A stretch of DNA of 64,000 bases, from assembly GCF_002802965.1 (NCBI RefSeq), contig NZ_NXGA01000001.1, positions 3,306,379 through 3,370,378 on the forward strand. The letters run 5' to 3'. The notes below the pieces were generated by a model. The model did not search any database, was not told the origin of the DNA, and worked only from the letters and a program-made list of their open reading frames with translations. Source of the DNA: Sporolactobacillus pectinivorans. Lineage in GTDB: Bacteria > Bacillota > Bacilli > Bacillales > Sporolactobacillaceae. The translations under genes were made by a program, and so were the position numbers. The first letter of the stretch is position 1, and each line of letters opens with the position of its first letter. Of this stretch, positions 63,874 to 64,000 are shown piece after piece.

Positions 63874-64000
63874 AAAAGGCTTCGCGGCAAAGAGTCAAAT
63901 ATTCAAAGCACATTGGCACAACTTATACCGAATTATGGCTAAAAATCCGACCCAATTGGTTGCTTACGAAGCATAATATTCAGTTGCATTCGATTCGCCT

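Overview
The window looks like chromosome of an endospore-forming, low-to-mid GC Gram-positive bacterium of the order Bacillales. Three things point there: the yhbH / prkA / trmL / yhbB neighbourhood, which follows the Bacillus subtilis yhb order, with candidate sigma-E promoters before yhbH and prkA; an Fnr with a C-terminal cysteine cluster next to odhAB; and a tRNA array in the order of the Bacillus trnD operon. The mannose-PTS/LevR/ManO set and a split odh/fnr region would fit a Sporolactobacillus-like lineage, but that placement is inference.

Layout. 1-21 kb is housekeeping: metE (5' end outside the window), a GNAT enzyme, prfC, pgcA, a HAD phosphatase, yhbH, two tandem signal peptidases, prkA, trmL, a YhbB-like amidase, ogt, a free-standing B3/B4 protein, fnr, odhB and odhA. 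21-27 kb holds cvfB, a Zur-boxed zinc uptake system (znuA, znuC, znuB), an RpiB/LacAB-type isomerase and an SDR enzyme. 27-32.6 kb is AT-rich and decayed: it keeps pieces of a surface-glycan locus (a Rossmann protein, a UDP-GlcNAc 4,6-dehydratase-like enzyme, a broken glycosyltransferase, a DUF1796 protein). 32.6-36 kb has a chemoreceptor and a cysteine-cluster/pentapeptide-repeat protein.

36-39.3 kb is the most interesting functional unit: a cobalamin adenosyltransferase follows two overlapping surface-protein genes that together look like a split transcobalamin/intrinsic factor (alpha-barrel repeats plus DUF4430). Upstream lie a candidate cobalamin riboswitch core and an intrinsic terminator. 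I read it as a B12 capture-and-activation locus. 39.5-52 kb is accessory: an MFS efflux pump with a divergent HxlR regulator, a fructose PTS IIABC, a frameshifted Gfo/Idh/MocA oxidoreductase, a TSUP permease, a cupin with a Fur-like box, ferredoxin plus DUF488, a PadR/membrane pair and a fused MacB-type ABC transporter.

52.3-62.36 kb is an apparent tRNA-anchored island. A 21-bp piece of the tRNA-Leu 3' end occurs three times in direct orientation (52371, 53877, 62336). The first interval carries a RelB/YoeB-type toxin-antitoxin pair and a dead IS91-family transposase. The second carries a complete sigma-54/LevR-controlled mannose-family PTS with its DUF956 (ManO) accessory protein. No integrase is visible.

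62.34-63.87 kb is a minus-strand tRNA operon: Ser, Glu, Val, fMet, Asp, Phe, Thr, Tyr, Trp, His, Gln, Gly, a Cys/Gln chimera, Gly, Cys, Leu. A 160-bp tandem duplication with breakpoints inside tRNA-Cys and tRNA-Gln created the second tRNA-Gly and a chimeric tRNA whose acceptor stem cannot pair. All coordinates, starts and sites were derived by reading the sequence; family assignments rest on remembered motifs, not on a database search.
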